Shown: positions 8,936-15,357 of the stretch, piece after piece
Layout: each line of letters begins with the position of its first letter
Position numbering within the stretch: position 1 is the first letter of the stretch
Assembly: GCA_945947925.1 (NCBI GenBank)
Contig: CAMEZU010000015.1
Span: 1-17,192 of the forward strand
DNA: 17,192 bases
Reading direction: 5' to 3'
DNA from: an uncultured Verrucomicrobiota bacterium
GTDB taxonomy: Bacteria; Verrucomicrobiota; Kiritimatiellia; RFP12; UBA1067
Made by a program: the position numbers and the translations under genes
The notes under the pieces: generated by a model
The model's input: the letters and a program-made list of their open reading frames with translations, nothing else
The model's database searches: none
What the model was told of the DNA's origin: nothing

Positions 8936-9364
8936 TTACTTCGCCTCGGCAGCTGGCTTCGGCGCCGCGGCGTCACCGCCGCGGTTGCGGCGCGGACGGT
9001 CGCCGCGCGGACCGCGACCTTCGCCGCGCGGCCCCTTGCCCTGACGGGGACCCATGCCCTCATTCGTGAACAGCACGATGCGCACGGGCTTCTTGTCCTC
9101 GCCGGACTTGGCCGCATAAGCGGCGGCGGTCTCGTCGATCTTCTTCGCGACCTCGGCCTTGAACGCCGCGATGTCCTCGGCCGTCGTCTTCTCGCTGAGC
9201 GTCAGCATCGGCGGACGCTGCATCGGACCGCGCTTCGGACGGGCGCCGGCTTCGGCGGACGGACGGCACGGACACTTGGCCTCCGCGGACGGAGCGGGTT
9301 CGGCGGAATCGGCGAATGCGGCGAGTGTCAGGGCGCCACACAGAGCAATGAGTGTCTTCTTCAT
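8936..9364 (-). CDS. Small secreted CPC-motif, Arg/Gly-rich protein next to a two-component system
   Basis: A 142-residue protein with a clear Sec signal peptide (MKKTLIALCGALTLAAFA, cleavage likely near residues 18-21). The mature chain has a Cys-Pro-Cys motif (31-33), a PPMLTLSEKTTAEDI start of a helical segment (53-86), a short hydrophobic strand PVRIVLF (93-99), and a low-complexity basic tail (103-130) of GPR/GRG units ending AAAPKPAAEAK. I do not recognise a named family. The position, first in a secreted protein-kinase-regulator unit, recalls periplasmic accessory proteins such as CpxP/Spy, but the LTxxQ signature is absent. Its Arg/Gly/Pro tail resembles the periplasmic linker of the kinase. 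Start supported by AAAGGA about ten bases upstream. Function unknown. Confidence 0.85.
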   Translation of the reverse strand: MKKTLIALCGALTLAAFADSAEPAPSAEAKCPCRPSAEAGARPKRGPMQRPPMLTLSEKTTAEDIAAFKAEVAKKIDETAAAYAAKSGEDKKPVRIVLFTNEGMGPRQGKGPRGEGRGPRGDRPRRNRGGDAAAPKPAAEAK

Positions 9365-9400
9365 TTCAGGAGTTCCTTTCTGTTGTTTCTGATGGCACCT

Positions 9401-9409
9401 ATCTTATCA
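9401..9409 (-). promoter_or_regulatory. Possible extended -10 for the secreted protein-kinase-regulator unit
   Basis: The minus strand reads TGATAAGAT in the 42-base gap; the TGA is also the stop codon of the YihY-like gene. TAAGAT matches TATAAT at four positions. The best -35 (GTGACA, 9427-9432) is 20 bases away, which is too long, so this call is tentative. A predicted start near 9394 would leave a 30-base leader holding the Shine-Dalgarno. Confidence 0.35.
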
Positions 9410-10570
9410 CTTCGACGCTTCGGGATTGTCACCAGAATGTGACACGGTGCGGACCGCGGATCCGGACGTCTCAGGCTGCCTGTGCAGGAAGCTCGCCCGC
9501 ACCATGCAGCACCCCAGCAACACGATCTGCCAGCTCATGTACAGCCAGGCGAGCACGATCGGCAGCAGGGCGAACGAGCCGTACAGCGCGGACGACTTCG
9601 CGATGCCGACCTGCGCGACGGCGCAGATCCTGAACCACGAGCTGAAGAGGAGCGCGGTCACGAGTCCGCTCCAGAACGCCGGCCGGAACCGGACCCTGCA
9701 GTTCGGCAGCACCTTGAACAGGAAGGCGAAGACAAGCGTGGAGAAAAAGAGCGTGATCGCCATCCGCAGCACCCACGAGTCGAGCACCCAGACCATGCCG
9801 TCCGACAGCCAGCGCGTCAGCCACAGCGCCCCCGCCGTCGACTGGATGATGTCCTTCGCCAGCTTGAGCAACGGCACCGACACCGCCAGCGCCACCAGCA
9901 CCGGCAGGACGAACGTGACGAACAGGTACAGGACGATCCGCCGCCAGAAGACGCGCTGCTTGCGCACCCCCCAGATCTCGTTGAAGCTCACCTCGACCAT
10001 GCCAATCGACCCGATGACCGTCCAGCCCAGCATCAGCAGGCCGACCCATCCGAGCGTCCCGACATTGAACTGCTCGATGCGCTCCAGGAGTCCGCGCTCG
10101 AGGCTGCGCGCCTGCGCGACGAACTCCTGCGCGGCCGCCCGCTTCTTCTCCGCCTCGGTCCGCTTGCGGTCAGACGGCGCGGACTCCCCGGCGGACGCGC
10201 CGATCCGGTTAGTCGCCGCCACCGCCGAAAGGACGTCGGCCGGCGCCGCGCCATCCGATGCGGCCGCCGTTTCGACGCGGTTCGTCGCCGCGGACAGGGC
10301 CTCGGCCACCGCACGGCGGTCCGCCGCGTCCTCCTCCGCCGACACCTCGAACTGGCTGATGCGGTCCTCGAACCAGCCGTGCAGCTTCTCCTTGGCCACC
10401 TGGTCCGCGCCGAAGGTCTTGGCCAGCAGCAGCAGCACGCACAGGATCGGCACCAGGGCCAGCATCGCGTAATAGGTGAGACCGGCCGCGTGCATCGCGC
10501 AGTTGTTGTCAAGAAAGGCGCGCAGAACCGTCTTGCCCCATTCAAAGGCCTTCCAGAAACATGCCTTCAT
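9407..10570 (-). CDS. YihY/BrkB-family inner membrane protein with enlarged loop
   Basis: A 387-residue polytopic membrane protein of the YihY/BrkB (UPF0761) family, often mislabelled RNase BN; its biochemical role is not established. The N-terminal AAGLTYYAMLALVPILCVLL (28-47) is the family signature of TM1, and WVGLLMLGWTVIGSIGMVEVSFNEIWGVR (175-203) is the conserved second segment. Four further hydrophobic segments follow, including LLPIVLAWLYMSWQIVLLG. Residues about 75-150 form an unusually long hydrophilic Ala/Glu-rich insert with AATNR twice (94-98, 118-122). Start chosen at the ATG preceded by GAGGAGGGGG; the longer frame to 10741 reads into the permease gene in another frame. It follows the permease by 32 bases, so it probably shares the ferredoxin promoter. 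Confidence 0.88.
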   Translation of the reverse strand: MKACFWKAFEWGKTVLRAFLDNNCAMHAAGLTYYAMLALVPILCVLLLLAKTFGADQVAKEKLHGWFEDRISQFEVSAEEDAADRRAVAEALSAATNRVETAAASDGAAPADVLSAVAATNRIGASAGESAPSDRKRTEAEKKRAAAQEFVAQARSLERGLLERIEQFNVGTLGWVGLLMLGWTVIGSIGMVEVSFNEIWGVRKQRVFWRRIVLYLFVTFVLPVLVALAVSVPLLKLAKDIIQSTAGALWLTRWLSDGMVWVLDSWVLRMAITLFFSTLVFAFLFKVLPNCRVRFRPAFWSGLVTALLFSSWFRICAVAQVGIAKSSALYGSFALLPIVLAWLYMSWQIVLLGCCMVRASFLHRQPETSGSAVRTVSHSGDNPEASK

Positions 10571-10602
10571 CTCAACACCCCCTCCTCGTCCGAACGTCGA
10601 AA

Positions 10603-11454
10603 TCAACCGGACGCCGGCCCCAGGACGAAGCCCGACATCCAGCCCAGCACCACGCCCGTCCCATAGACCGCCAGCAGGATGCAGAGGTTCTCCTTCCAGT
10701 TCCGATTCGTCCTGAACAGCACCAAGAGGCCGACGCCGCACCCGGTGAAGGAACTCGCCATCAGCGCCCCCGGACTCATCGCCCCGCTGACATAGAGCTT
10801 CGCCCCGGCGACGGACACGGCGCAGTTCGGAATCAGGCCCAGGAGGCCCGCGAACGCCTCGCCGACGAACGGACGGTTCAGGCGGAGCGTCTCGAGCGCA
10901 TCCTCGCCGAACCAGTGCAGGGTCAGCTCGATGAGGCCCGAGACAAGCACGATGAAGAAGAAGATCTCAAGCGTGTGAATGAGCGCGGGCATCACGATGC
11001 CCTTGTGGTGACGGCAGCTGCACCGGCTGTGCTCGCACAGCTCCTCGATCGACACCTTGCGCCGCAGGTGGCGCGAAAAGACCAGCACCCCTTCGACGGT
11101 AAAGCCGACGGCAATCGCCGCGACGACCTTCAGGGCCACGATCTTCGCCATGACGAGCGTCGGCACGCGCGACGACAGAAGCACCGGGATCAGCTCGTCC
11201 GAGGTGGACAGGAACACCGCCAGCAGCGTGCCCACCGTCACCACGCCTCCGGCATAAAAAGAAGCCGCCGCCGCCGAGACGCCGCACTGGGGAATCGCCC
11301 CCGCGAGCGCGCCGGCCAGCGGTCCGACAGAACGAGAACGCTCGAGAAACCTCTCGAGCGCTCCGCCCGCATGCGCCTCCACCGCCTCCAGGACCAGATA
11401 GGTCGCGAAGAGAAACGGCAGGAGGAGCAGCGTTTCCTGAATGAACTCTATCAC
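10603..11454 (-). CDS. ArsP_2-like putative heavy-metal (manganese/arsenic) permease
   Basis: A 283-residue integral membrane protein resembling the 'putative 10TM heavy-metal exporter' family (ArsP_2; also annotated putative manganese transporter). It is built as two related halves. Each carries a Pro-x-Cys turn: GAIPQCGVSAAAASFYAGG (52-70), followed by the family-typical VFLSTSDELIPVLL, and GLIPNCAVSVAGAKLYVSG (203 onward). Between them lies a cytosolic or periplasmic loop with the cluster CEHSRCSCRHHKG (140-152), a likely metal-binding site. The start is assigned to GTG (11452-11454), which overlaps the ferredoxin TGA by four bases (GTGA). A longer TTG-initiated form to 11493 would only add residues translated from ferredoxin DNA. 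Substrate and direction are inferred from the family alone. Confidence 0.82.
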   Translation of the reverse strand: MIEFIQETLLLLPFLFATYLVLEAVEAHAGGALERFLERSRSVGPLAGALAGAIPQCGVSAAAASFYAGGVVTVGTLLAVFLSTSDELIPVLLSSRVPTLVMAKIVALKVVAAIAVGFTVEGVLVFSRHLRRKVSIEELCEHSRCSCRHHKGIVMPALIHTLEIFFFIVLVSGLIELTLHWFGEDALETLRLNRPFVGEAFAGLLGLIPNCAVSVAGAKLYVSGAMSPGALMASSFTGCGVGLLVLFRTNRNWKENLCILLAVYGTGVVLGWMSGFVLGPASG

Positions 11455-11621
11455 GCCGGGGAGATAGCTTCGTTCGGGCAGGCACCCGCGCAAGCGCCGC
11501 AGTCAAGGCACTTGTCGGCATCAATCACGTAGGGCGTACCAGCCGTAATCGCCTCCGCCGGGCAAACACCCGCGCAGCAGCCGCAGCCAACGCACTTCTC
11601 GGCATCAATCTTGTGAGCCAT
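11451..11621 (-). CDS. 2[4Fe-4S] ferredoxin, bacterial type
   Basis: A complete 56-residue clostridial-type ferredoxin, a soluble low-potential electron carrier. The first cluster motif is Cys10-x2-Cys13-x2-Cys16-x3-Cys20-Pro and the second Cys38-x2-Cys41-x2-Cys44-x3-Cys48-Pro; an extra Cys15 sits inside the first. The usual pseudo-twofold symmetry is obvious (KIDAEKCVGCG / VIDADKCLDCG). Start: ATG with a perfect AAGGAGG Shine-Dalgarno. It has its own strong promoter and is translationally coupled (GTGA) to the heavy-metal permease, an unusual partner. The redox partner is not visible in the window; PFOR or hydrogenase-type enzymes elsewhere in the genome would be typical. Confidence 0.95.
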   Translation of the reverse strand: MAHKIDAEKCVGCGCCAGVCPAEAITAGTPYVIDADKCLDCGACAGACPNEAISPA

Positions 11622-11659
11622 TTTCGTTTCCTCCTTGGTTGTTGTTAAAAACTCAAGAA

Positions 11660-11689
11660 ATTATAGCACATGCCCCGCGGGCTAGTCTA
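11660..11689 (-). promoter_or_regulatory. Sigma70-type promoter of ferredoxin-permease-YihY
   Basis: Minus strand: TAGACT (11684-11689, 4/6 match to TTGACA), 18-base spacer, TATAAT (11660-11665) preceded by TGC to form an extended -10. The spacer contains the dyad GCCCGCGGGGC. The leader to the ATG is about 32 bases and AT rich. The rest of the 92-base gap shows no convincing terminator for dsbD. Confidence 0.8.
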
Positions 11690-11713
11690 GGCTAACATAT
11701 CGGGGCGCAGGCG

Positions 11714-13024
11714 TCATTCGAAGACGACGAAGGTCGGCAGTCCCTTCACGCCCTTGAAGTCGGGCTGCTTCCGCTCGAGGTCCTCCGCGCCCTTCTCGCA
11801 CTGGAGGCGGATCACCGTGAAGCCGCGCCGCTCGAGCTCGGCCTTCACCTCGGGATCCTGCAGCGTCGTCTCTTCCATCGCCTTGCAGTTCTTGCACCAG
11901 GTCGCCCAGCAGTCGACGAGCACGGGACGCTTCACGCCGACGAGCGAGAAGTTGTCCGGCGTGATCTCGCCGTCGGCCTTGAACGTGAAGCCCTTGTAGG
12001 CGAGGTGTCCGTACCAGGCCGCGAAGAGAAGGACGATGACGCCGAAGAGCTTGTTCACCTTGCTCATCCACGCTCCGGGCTTCGGCAGCAGCTTGAGTCC
12101 CGCCCCCGCGAACGGCCACGGCAGGGCCATGCCGAGGCCCAGCACGAACGGCAGCGCGAGCGCGAGCTTCTGTCCGGCCGCATAGAGCTTCGCCGTCAGG
12201 AGGAGGACCGCGATCAGGATCGGCGCGATGCACGCGCCGGCCAGCACGGCGCTCACCACGCCCATGACGAACGGGAAGGCCGCCTTGAACCGCTGGAGTT
12301 TCGCCGGATTGAAGGCCCCCTGCCGCGCCTTCGAGAAGTCGATCATGAAGACGCCGAACAGCGACAGCGCCAGCGCGACGAAGAGAAGCGCGATCGCCAG
12401 GTTGAACCAGGGGCTCCCCTGGATCGTGCCGAACGCGAGTCCCCCCACGGCCGCCAGCAGCCCCATCGTGCCGTACGCGAGCGCGATGCCGAGTCCGTAC
12501 AGCGCGCCGCGCGAGGCGGACTTCCCGATCACCATCAGGTTGATGGGCATCATCGGCAGCACGCACGGCGTCAGGTTCATCGCAAGGCCCCCGACAAGGA
12601 CGAGAAGGATGACGAGGTACCACGCCTTGCCCGCGAGGAATCCGCCGTCGTCCGTCTCGTCGTAGACCTCGCCGCGGAGGAACCGGAGGAAGGTGTCCTT
12701 GTCCATATACCCGCCCTTCATCCACTGATGGCTCGCCGGCTGACGGCTCTCTCCCGGCGGGGTCGGGTCGGCCCCGCCGACTCCTTCGGGCGAGTCCGCA
12801 ACCCCGACTCGGGGTTGCCCTTCGTCCCCGGTTTTCCCCTCGTCCTGTCCATCCACCCGCACGGCGTCGTCCGGGAGAATCAGGCACATCTCGGCCGTGC
12901 AGATCGTCCGCAGGCCGTCTTCCTCGTGCACCTCGCCCTCGACCCGTTTGCCGTCGATGATGTAGACGTCGGCAAACGACAGCGAACAGGCGGACAGCGC
13001 CGCCCACATCAGCAGTTTCTTCAT
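11714..13024 (-). CDS. dsbD: DsbD-type thiol:disulfide interchange protein (atypical ends)
   Basis: Inner-membrane reductant conduit that passes electrons from cytosolic thioredoxin to periplasmic thiols. 436 residues: signal peptide (1-18); a short N-terminal region with Cys42-x4-Cys47; a Gly/Pro-rich linker (60-105); and an eight-helix beta domain with Cys154 in MNLTPCVLP and Cys265 in GACIAP. A thioredoxin-like gamma domain has Cys377 and Cys380 in WCKNCKAMEETTL and cis-Pro430 in GLPTF. Compared with E. coli DsbD (about 565) the alpha immunoglobulin-like domain is missing, and the chain stops six residues after the cis-Pro, before the last strand and helix of the thioredoxin fold. Start: ATG overlapping the ispH TGA (ATGA) with GGAGGGG upstream. 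The linker is coded by repeat-rich palindromic DNA. Confidence 0.92.
   Translation of the reverse strand: MKKLLMWAALSACSLSFADVYIIDGKRVEGEVHEEDGLRTICTAEMCLILPDDAVRVDGQDEGKTGDEGQPRVGVADSPEGVGGADPTPPGESRQPASHQWMKGGYMDKDTFLRFLRGEVYDETDDGGFLAGKAWYLVILLVLVGGLAMNLTPCVLPMMPINLMVIGKSASRGALYGLGIALAYGTMGLLAAVGGLAFGTIQGSPWFNLAIALLFVALALSLFGVFMIDFSKARQGAFNPAKLQRFKAAFPFVMGVVSAVLAGACIAPILIAVLLLTAKLYAAGQKLALALPFVLGLGMALPWPFAGAGLKLLPKPGAWMSKVNKLFGVIVLLFAAWYGHLAYKGFTFKADGEITPDNFSLVGVKRPVLVDCWATWCKNCKAMEETTLQDPEVKAELERRGFTVIRLQCEKGAEDLERKQPDFKGVKGLPTFVVFE
12725..12818 (-). repeat. Repeat and palindrome block coding the DsbD linker
   Basis: Three structures lie side by side on the plus strand: a 15-base-period direct repeat CTGAYGGCTC (12725-12734, 12740-12749); an inverted repeat CGGCGGGG/CCCCGCCG (12755-12762, 12772-12779); and a nearly perfect palindrome with 10-base arms GCAACCCCGA/TCGGGGTTGC (12798-12807, 12809-12818) around one base. 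Reading stays in frame, giving a Gly/Pro-rich linker. Confidence 0.75.
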
Positions 13025-13839
13025 TTCCCCTCCAATTCGCGGATCACCGCATGAAAGAAATCCTCCGGCGTCGAGGCCCCGCTCGTGACCCCCAGCCGTT
13101 TCACCCCCGTGAAATCGAGTTGGCGCACGTCCTCCAGCGTCCCCGCCCGGAACGTCCGGCAGCGGGCGACCTCGCACAGCCGCCGCGTGTTGGACGAGTT
13201 CGCGCTTCCCAGCACCAGCAGCGCATCGCCGTCGAACGCCTTGACCGCGTCCTGCCGCTCCTTCGTCGCGCGGCACACTTCGGCCACGGACTCGACCTCG
13301 TACGATTCCCGAAGCTTCCCGACAAGGTCCTCGACATCGTCGGCGTTCATCGTCGTCTGACTGACAACCCCGAGGGGACGCGTCCGGGAGAGCGCGGCCA
13401 GGTGCTGCGGAGAGCCGCTCTCCAGAACGATCGGTTCCGCGACCTCGCCCACGATGCCCTTCACCTCGGCGTGGTCCCGATGGCCGATGACGACGACCTG
13501 GAGTCCGCGGGACGCGAACGCAACCGCCGACTGGTGAACGCGCGCGACGAACGGACAGGTCGCGTCCACGACCATCAGGTGCCGGGCCTCCGCCTCGGCA
13601 CGGACCGCCGGGCTCACCCCGTGCGCCGAAAAGAGCACGGTCGCCCCCTCCGGAACCTCCGCCAGCGACTCGACGAAGACCATTCCCTTCGCCCTCAGGT
13701 CGGCAACCACCAGCTCGTTGTGGACAAGCTCGTGCAGACAGTAGACCGTCTCCTTCGGATGAAGAAGCGTCTGGGCCTTGCGCAGGGCGTTCGTCACGCC
13801 GGCGCAGAAGCCGTGCGGCTCCAGCGCCTCAATCGTCAC
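13021..13839 (-). CDS. ispH: 4-hydroxy-3-methylbut-2-enyl diphosphate reductase
   Basis: Last enzyme of the MEP isoprenoid pathway; a [4Fe-4S] enzyme that reduces HMBPP to IPP and DMAPP. All three cluster cysteines are present: Cys12 (HGFCAGV), Cys95 (DATCPFV) and Cys189 (VCRATKERQ). So are His40 (LVHNEL), His73 (SAHGVS), the catalytic Glu125 (HAEVKG) and SANSSNTRRL. The start is GTG at 13837-13839, which places the first Cys at residue 12 as in the E. coli enzyme. GGGAGAAGG upstream lies inside mazG, and the two genes overlap by 11 bases. A longer in-frame version to 13875 would add non-homologous Arg-rich residues. The 272-residue length is normal to slightly short. It needs a reductant such as ferredoxin or flavodoxin; a ferredoxin gene lies 1.4 kb downstream. 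Confidence 0.95.
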   Translation of the reverse strand: MTIEALEPHGFCAGVTNALRKAQTLLHPKETVYCLHELVHNELVVADLRAKGMVFVESLAEVPEGATVLFSAHGVSPAVRAEAEARHLMVVDATCPFVARVHQSAVAFASRGLQVVVIGHRDHAEVKGIVGEVAEPIVLESGSPQHLAALSRTRPLGVVSQTTMNADDVEDLVGKLRESYEVESVAEVCRATKERQDAVKAFDGDALLVLGSANSSNTRRLCEVARCRTFRAGTLEDVRQLDFTGVKRLGVTSGASTPEDFFHAVIRELEGK

Positions 13840-14626
13840 GCTTCGCCTTCTCCCACAGCGCTTCCATCTCGGCAAGCGTCATCTCCTTGAGCGGCTTGCC
13901 GGCGGCCTTGGCCGCGGCCTCGACCGTGCGGAAGCGGCGGGAGAACTTTGCCGTGGTGAGCTCCACGGCGGACTCGGCGTCCACCTTCAGGTGACGGGCG
14001 AGGTTGGTGACGGCAAAGACGAGGTCGCCCAGCTCCTCCTTGACGCGGTCCGAATCGGCCGGGGCCTCGCTCGTGCGGGCGGCGATCTCGGCCTCGAGTT
14101 CGGCGATCTCCTCCTTGATCTTGGCGAGAGGCCCTTCCGCGTCCCTCCAGTCGAAGCCGACGCGGGCGGCCTTCTCCTGCGTGCGCTGGGCCTTGAGAAG
14201 GCCGGGAAGCGTCGCGGGGACGCCATCGAGCGCGGAATGGCGCGCCTCCTTCTTGTGCTCGAGTTGCTTGAGCTGCTCCCAGTTGCGCAGGACGGTCGCG
14301 GGATCGTCGGCCTTGACGTCGCCGAAGACGTGGGGATGGCGGTGGACGAGCTTGTCGGCGACGCCGTTCGCGACGTCGTCGAAGGTGAAGCGGCCCTCCT
14401 TCTCGGCCATCACGCTCTGGAACATGATCTGGAGGAGGACGTCGCCGAGCTCCTCGATGTAGTTGACCTGGTCGTCGGGACGGTCCATCGCGGCGAGGAG
14501 CTCGTACGTCTCCTCGAGGACGCAGGGCTTCAGCGACTCGAGCGTCTGGATGCGGTCCCAAGGACAACCCGCCTGCGGATCGCGCAGACGGGTCATGATT
14601 TCGTGCAGTCTTTCGATGCCTGTCAT
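13829..14626 (-). CDS. mazG: Nucleoside triphosphate pyrophosphohydrolase MazG
   Basis: Two-domain all-alpha NTP pyrophosphohydrolase that removes aberrant NTPs and, in E. coli, modulates ppGpp. 265 residues, matching E. coli MazG (263). Domain 1 has GCPWDRIQTLESL (20-32), LEETYELLAAM and the Mg-binding YIEELGDVLLQ. HPHVFGDV follows. Domain 2 has KIKEEIAELEAEI and VKEELGDLVFAVTNLARHL. The ATG lies eight bases after the stop of the upstream HAD-like gene with only a weak GAGA Shine-Dalgarno, so coupled translation is likely. The C-terminus overlaps the ispH start by 11 bases. Confidence 0.95.
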   Translation of the reverse strand: MTGIERLHEIMTRLRDPQAGCPWDRIQTLESLKPCVLEETYELLAAMDRPDDQVNYIEELGDVLLQIMFQSVMAEKEGRFTFDDVANGVADKLVHRHPHVFGDVKADDPATVLRNWEQLKQLEHKKEARHSALDGVPATLPGLLKAQRTQEKAARVGFDWRDAEGPLAKIKEEIAELEAEIAARTSEAPADSDRVKEELGDLVFAVTNLARHLKVDAESAVELTTAKFSRRFRTVEAAAKAAGKPLKEMTLAEMEALWEKAKRDD

Positions 14627-14634
14627 CTTGTCTC

Positions 14635-15309
14635 TCAATTCACCCGAAGGATGCCGAGGATGAGGTCGGCCGTCGCGCCGTCGAGCGCATCGACCGTCTC
14701 GTCCGCACCGCCGAAGTCCTGGTAGGCGACGTGGTCGTTGACGACCGCGACGGATCCCATGCCGGCGAGGAGCGCGCTCTTCACGCCGTGACCCGAGCCC
14801 GTCACGGCGAGGGTCAGGAAGTTGCGCAGGTTGTTCATCGCGCAGGCGCGGCGCCAGGCGTCCCACTTGACGCTGCCGTAGGCGGACGAGGTCTCCTGGT
14901 AGAGCGCGACGTTGTCCCCGAGGAGGTCCGCAAAGGCCGCCTCGGCGACCGCCGTGTCGGCGCGGGTCGCGAGGACAACCTTCACGCCCTTGTCGGCGAG
15001 CTTCTTCACGAAGCCCTTGAAAGCGGGAGAAACCGCCGCGGGCAGGGCCTTGTTCAGCGCCTCGCGGAATCCGTCGGCGATGTCCTTGGCCGCCTTTGCG
15101 GCGGTTTTCTTCGTCTTGATGGCCTCGAAATACTCCGTAAGGCCGCCCAGGCAGTTGCCACCGGCGAGGTACTGAGCCTCGATGCGCACGTCAAAGGGAA
15201 TCTCCCCTTCCGTGAGAACCGTTTCAGCGGTCTTGTACAGCAGTTCGGCGCCGTTCATCGCGGCGAAGTCGAACTCGACGATCACACCCTTCTTCTGTTC
15301 CTCTGCCAT
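14635..15309 (-). CDS. HAD-like protein with degraded catalytic motifs (possible pseudoenzyme)
   Basis: A 224-residue protein that follows the beta-phosphoglucomutase-like HAD subclass IA layout throughout: motif I region, helical cap (about 22-90), motif II, motif III, motif IV. The nucleophile Asp14 is kept (EFDFAAM), but the acid/base Asp two residues on is Ala16. Motif II Thr115 (VLATRA) and motif III Lys148 (SVKWDAW) are kept. Motif IV, normally GDS with the Mg-binding Asp, reads TGSGHGVKSALLAGM with Gly171 in its place. By family knowledge loss of these two acids should cripple phosphatase activity, so a structural or regulatory role is likely (inference). The start is supported by AAGGGAG upstream. 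It sits between PPi-phosphofructokinase and mazG, suggesting a link to sugar-phosphate metabolism. Confidence 0.8.
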   Translation of the reverse strand: MAEEQKKGVIVEFDFAAMNGAELLYKTAETVLTEGEIPFDVRIEAQYLAGGNCLGGLTEYFEAIKTKKTAAKAAKDIADGFREALNKALPAAVSPAFKGFVKKLADKGVKVVLATRADTAVAEAAFADLLGDNVALYQETSSAYGSVKWDAWRRACAMNNLRNFLTLAVTGSGHGVKSALLAGMGSVAVVNDHVAYQDFGGADETVDALDGATADLILGILRVN

Positions 15310-15357
15310 GGCTAACTCCCTTGGGTTCGTTCACATTGGGCCGGCAGGCCGTTTGCC

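Noticed and set aside
9427..9444. Inverted repeat TGTCAC-N6-GTGACA just upstream of the secreted-protein gene, a possible operator
   Set aside because: The arms are only six bases, it lies inside the YihY-like coding end, and OmpR-family regulators usually bind direct repeats. Too weak to call without more copies.
11455..11493. Longer N-terminus for the heavy-metal permease from TTG at 11493
   Set aside because: The extra 13 residues come from ferredoxin coding DNA and include no homologous sequence; the GTGA overlap gives a normal coupled start.
11666..11713. Possible terminator for dsbD formed by GCCCCG/CGGGGC
   Set aside because: The stem is six bases with a loop of over 20 bases and no T run directly after; it overlaps the ferredoxin promoter spacer.
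13840..13875. Longer IspH N-terminus starting at 13875
   Set aside because: The added residues are Arg-rich shadow of mazG, and the GTG at 13839 puts the first cluster Cys at the expected residue 12.
15310..15357. GGCC-rich dyad between the phosphofructokinase and HAD-like genes
   Set aside because: Only a four-base stem, no T tract; ordinary intergenic sequence with a Shine-Dalgarno.
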